Notes under the pieces: generated by a model
Database searches by the model: none
Seen by the model: the letters and a program-made list of their open reading frames with translations, nothing else
Told to the model about the DNA's origin: nothing
Position numbers and translations under genes: made by a program
Source of the DNA: Macrotrachela quadricornifera
Lineage: Eukaryota > Rotifera > Eurotatoria > Philodinida > Philodinidae
Length of the DNA stretch: 64,000 bases
Direction: 5' to 3'
Assembly: GCA_022393335.1 (NCBI GenBank)
Contig: JAJEKB010021088.1
Span: forward strand, 395,700-459,699
In this document: in pieces, positions 61,418 to 64,000 of the stretch
Layout: the number at the start of each line of letters is the position of its first letter
How positions within the stretch are numbered: the first letter of the stretch is position 1

Positions 61418-62154
61418 GGAGGACACTACAAAGGTTTTATTCGTCCAGTTCTTCTAAAAGCTTTAGTTTGACTTCGAGTATTCCATTATAATGCTTCGAT
61501 ATATTTTGGATTATGCACAAAATTTCAGACTTATATGTCTGGCACTTTACTGTGATCCAGTATTTCTTTGATACTACTAAGATGCCATTTTCTATACGTT
61601 GCATAATGAGTGATGTATATTTGTATTTCATATTTCGATCTTTAAATACTTTTTATTTAAAACAATACATAATTGAAATAAATTGTTGTTAGGAAATTTT
61701 TGAACTTTTCACGCGGCATCTGGTGGTGTGTTTTTTTTCATTTGTCTAATAGAAAATATCAGATAAAACAAAAATAAAATATGAAAAAAGTGGTTCGATC
61801 TTTTGTAAAAAAGACATTGTTTTCGCACCGTCAAAATTTGATCGCTTAAAACTTTGTTGGCTTGTGAACACAAAAATACAACTGTAAAATTATCTATCTA
61901 ATATAAATTGCAGAGCTTTTAATGCTGCATCTTCTGGCATATTTGACTTTTTTAATAAAGCTTTATTCGGAGCCAGAATATTAAATGCAAAGCTCTCTCA
62001 TTTATTATTAGTTATCTATTTGCAAAGTACAAGACCTAGAAGTCTGAAATTTTTTACATAATTCTAAATATGTCTTAGCATTATAGTGGAATACTTGAAG
62101 TTAAACTAGAGCTTTTAGAAGAACTGGATGAAAAAACTTTTTTAGTGTCACATG
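61418..62154. mobile_element. MITE with ~130-bp inverted repeats and TA duplication
   Basis: TA at 61416-61417 and 62155-62156 flanks 737 bp. The left arm (61418 to about 61548) and the reversed right arm (62154 to about 62024) share GTCCAGTTCTTCTAAAAGCT-like sequence and pair along about 130 bases at moderate identity. The open frame at 61631-61437 is just one arm read as protein. Tc1/mariner-type non-autonomous element. Confidence 0.75.
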
Positions 62155-62354
62155 TATAAAAATTCGTAACCTAATTATATCTAGATTGACAGTAACGAGT
62201 CATATTGTAGAAAGAGCATGACTTGTTTGGTTCTCATACATGTATAAACGAACGCATCTGGTTTAAAAAGTATAATAAAATCTAATGAAAATATAAATGT
62301 ATTATTGCTTAAGACTTCTAATCGTTAGTCATAGCTATAGAGCATCTATATATA

Positions 62355-62894
62355 GTGACTAACGGTAATACCCCGCGTTGCTCGGAATACCACTATACTG
62401 TAAGCCTAACATGGCAGAAAATGGCAGAAGATGCAGAGAGAGTGTACTGGGGGGTTTTCTATCTATTATTAATGCATGTCCTGCCGTGCACACACTTACA
62501 ACTATGCTTAAATACGATAATTCAGCAAATAGTGTGTGGCTGTGAATCATTTTTGATTTACTCATACCCATTACCATATTTCACACCAACATCTAATGCA
62601 AAAAAAATCACAATAGGAGGTAGTTATTCTAACAATCGTAGCAAATTTTCTAAAATATTTGAAAGATTGGTAAAAATTGCAGTATGTCACAACCTATGTG
62701 GATTTTTCAACCAAACCACTCTTCCCGACTCGGATCGCTTTCTCAGCTTTCTTCTGAATCAACCGTTATGTCATGAGAACTTTGCTGACGCTAGCTATTA
62801 CAGAGACGAAATGTATAAAGAGCAGACGAATATTCTTTTTTATCTATATAGGAGATTGATAGATCGGAGTGTTCTCTGCTCCAATCCATTATGA
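62355..62894 (+). other. GC-richer unidentified segment with a 179-codon open frame
   Basis: Begins with TAATACCCCGCGTTGCTCGG and is open for 540 nt, but the frame lacks an early ATG (the first is near 62421) and its composition shows no recognisable domain. The sharp GC change suggests an inserted repeat rather than a gene. Confidence 0.3.
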
Positions 62895-64000
62895 GTCATG
62901 AGTAATGATATATCATCTCACTTGTTGCTTTCTTCATTCGATGAATATCTCTATTCATACTGTTGCACTTCATCTTATACATTACATTTGGTTTTTTTCG
63001 ATTACCCTAAAATGTTGTGTGACCAATGGCAAAAAGTCCATATTTTTATATACTTTCGTTCTTGAATTCTTCAGAAAATAATCACAAGGACAAATTCTCT
63101 AGAAAAAGCATTTACTGTAGTAATCCAACAAAGGAGGGACAAATACCCCCTTCAAATGAAAATTCTGGGTCGAAAAGCATCCTACGATCTTCTCCTGAAC
63201 GAAAGGGTATTCCCTGAAAATTTTCATTACAGTTACTCGTATCGTGTTTGAATGCATAACGAATAAACACACAAACTTTCTTTTTTATATATATAGATAG
63301 ATAAAAACTAAATTGTATCTGTTGTCCGCACTAGAGCTAGATGGAGAAAGCGCTAAAATGAATATTTCACGAATGGATACAGCTAGTGAGCTCAGGATTC
63401 CGTTATCAGATAGAGCACTATCAGGGACGTCCGTTTTTATAAAATTCATGAGAGTCTTAGATGGAAAAATATTTTGTCACCTATTTTCGCCGATTTTAGC
63501 GCATCTCAAGCTCAAATTACACCCAATTGTAACTTAAAAATTTCTCTTTCACTGTTAAAATTTGCACGTCTAAAAGATATTCATTAGGAACATGAGCATG
63601 GGAAAAACAGCAGAGTGGTATCAAGGTTTTATTAGAAAAAGAAGAGCTTTTGGGACTGCGATTTGAGATTGAATGAAAATAGATAACAAAATATTTGTCT
63701 ATCCAAGAGCGGTCATCAAAAACTCCTTTGACCCTCATGAATTTTATATAAATGTGTACCTCTGAAGGTATTCTATTTAATGATGAAAGCTCGAGTTCAT
63801 TGTATATCAAACTGAACAAAGTATTAATCTTCTCATTCTTTCTTGTAATATTTTGATAACTTTTCATCACCTTACTATTAGGATATTAGCTAAAGCAAAA
63901 CAAAAAATTAACTTAAGATTATTGCATATCAATCTATTAAGGGAAAATCCATTATACATATATGGCACGCACAAGGATAGAAAATGATGGAAGACAAGAG
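62895..64000. repeat. Unassigned region with a diverged inverted repeat
   Basis: About 63430-63510 and about 63640-63750 are diverged inverted copies (TATAAAATTCATGAG followed by AAATATTTTGTTATCTATTT). This explains why open frames on both strands contain IKFMRV. No gene recognised to the window end. Confidence 0.45.

Noticed and set aside
62359..62577. Minus-strand 72-codon frame
   Set aside because: No coding signal; overlaps the GC-rich unidentified segment.

Overview
The window is AT-rich nuclear DNA from an invertebrate, most likely a bdelloid rotifer (Adineta/Rotaria type). The strongest evidence is an intron-containing histone H2A whose C-terminal tail is much longer than normal and has no SQ motif, as in the bdelloid-specific H2Abd variants. 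Other supports are Thr-linker NHL and VCBS proteins, divergent rhodopsin-like GPCRs, a WWE/ADP-ribosyltransferase, an ACS-family permease that looks fungal, very small introns (about 45-75 nt), and Athena/Penelope-like, piggyBac, mariner and pogo-type transposon remains. The organism assignment is inference.

Layout. 1-5.7 kb: 3' end of a piggyBac transposase, a decayed Penelope-like reverse transcriptase cut by an 828-bp TTAA-flanked element, and a TA-flanked MITE. 6.0-14.1 kb: a secreted-type NHL-repeat gene whose exons join in phase across a 6.1-kb intron that holds a fold-back element. 14.4-20.9 kb: mobile-element graveyard (TA MITE, nested palindromes, GGGGCTATTATGAACA repeats, a pogo/Tigger-like transposase broken by a second fold-back copy and by a stop codon, and the C-terminus of a PIF1-like helicase). 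25-26 kb: intronless GPCR. 26-29.5 kb: several inverted-repeat elements. 30.6-32.6 kb: membrane-anchored VCBS/FG-GAP protein. 33.6-38.5 kb: dead mariner, an unrecognised three-exon gene, and a decayed unidentified reading frame. 38.8 kb: small Pro/Cys-rich protein.

41-61 kb is the gene-dense half: EDEM3-like ER mannosidase (11 exons, 978 aa), NNMT/PNMT/TEMT-type methyltransferase, WWE-ADP-ribosyltransferase, ACS/Dal5-like MFS transporter (8 exons, 500 aa), COQ3 (6 exons, 273 aa), a histone H4-H2B-H2A cluster with three 3' stem-loops and a divergent H2B/H2A promoter, and a two-exon GPCR. 61.4-64 kb returns to repeats. For the EDEM3, MFS, COQ3, GPCR and H2A genes, the exon lengths I propose sum to intact reading frames.

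The most unusual structure is a fold-back transposon family present twice (8554-9096 and 18378-18964). Its arms are degenerate 14-16-bp tandem repeats around GACAAATCGTCGC, it has a conserved unique core, and each copy is flanked by its own perfect 8-bp target duplication.
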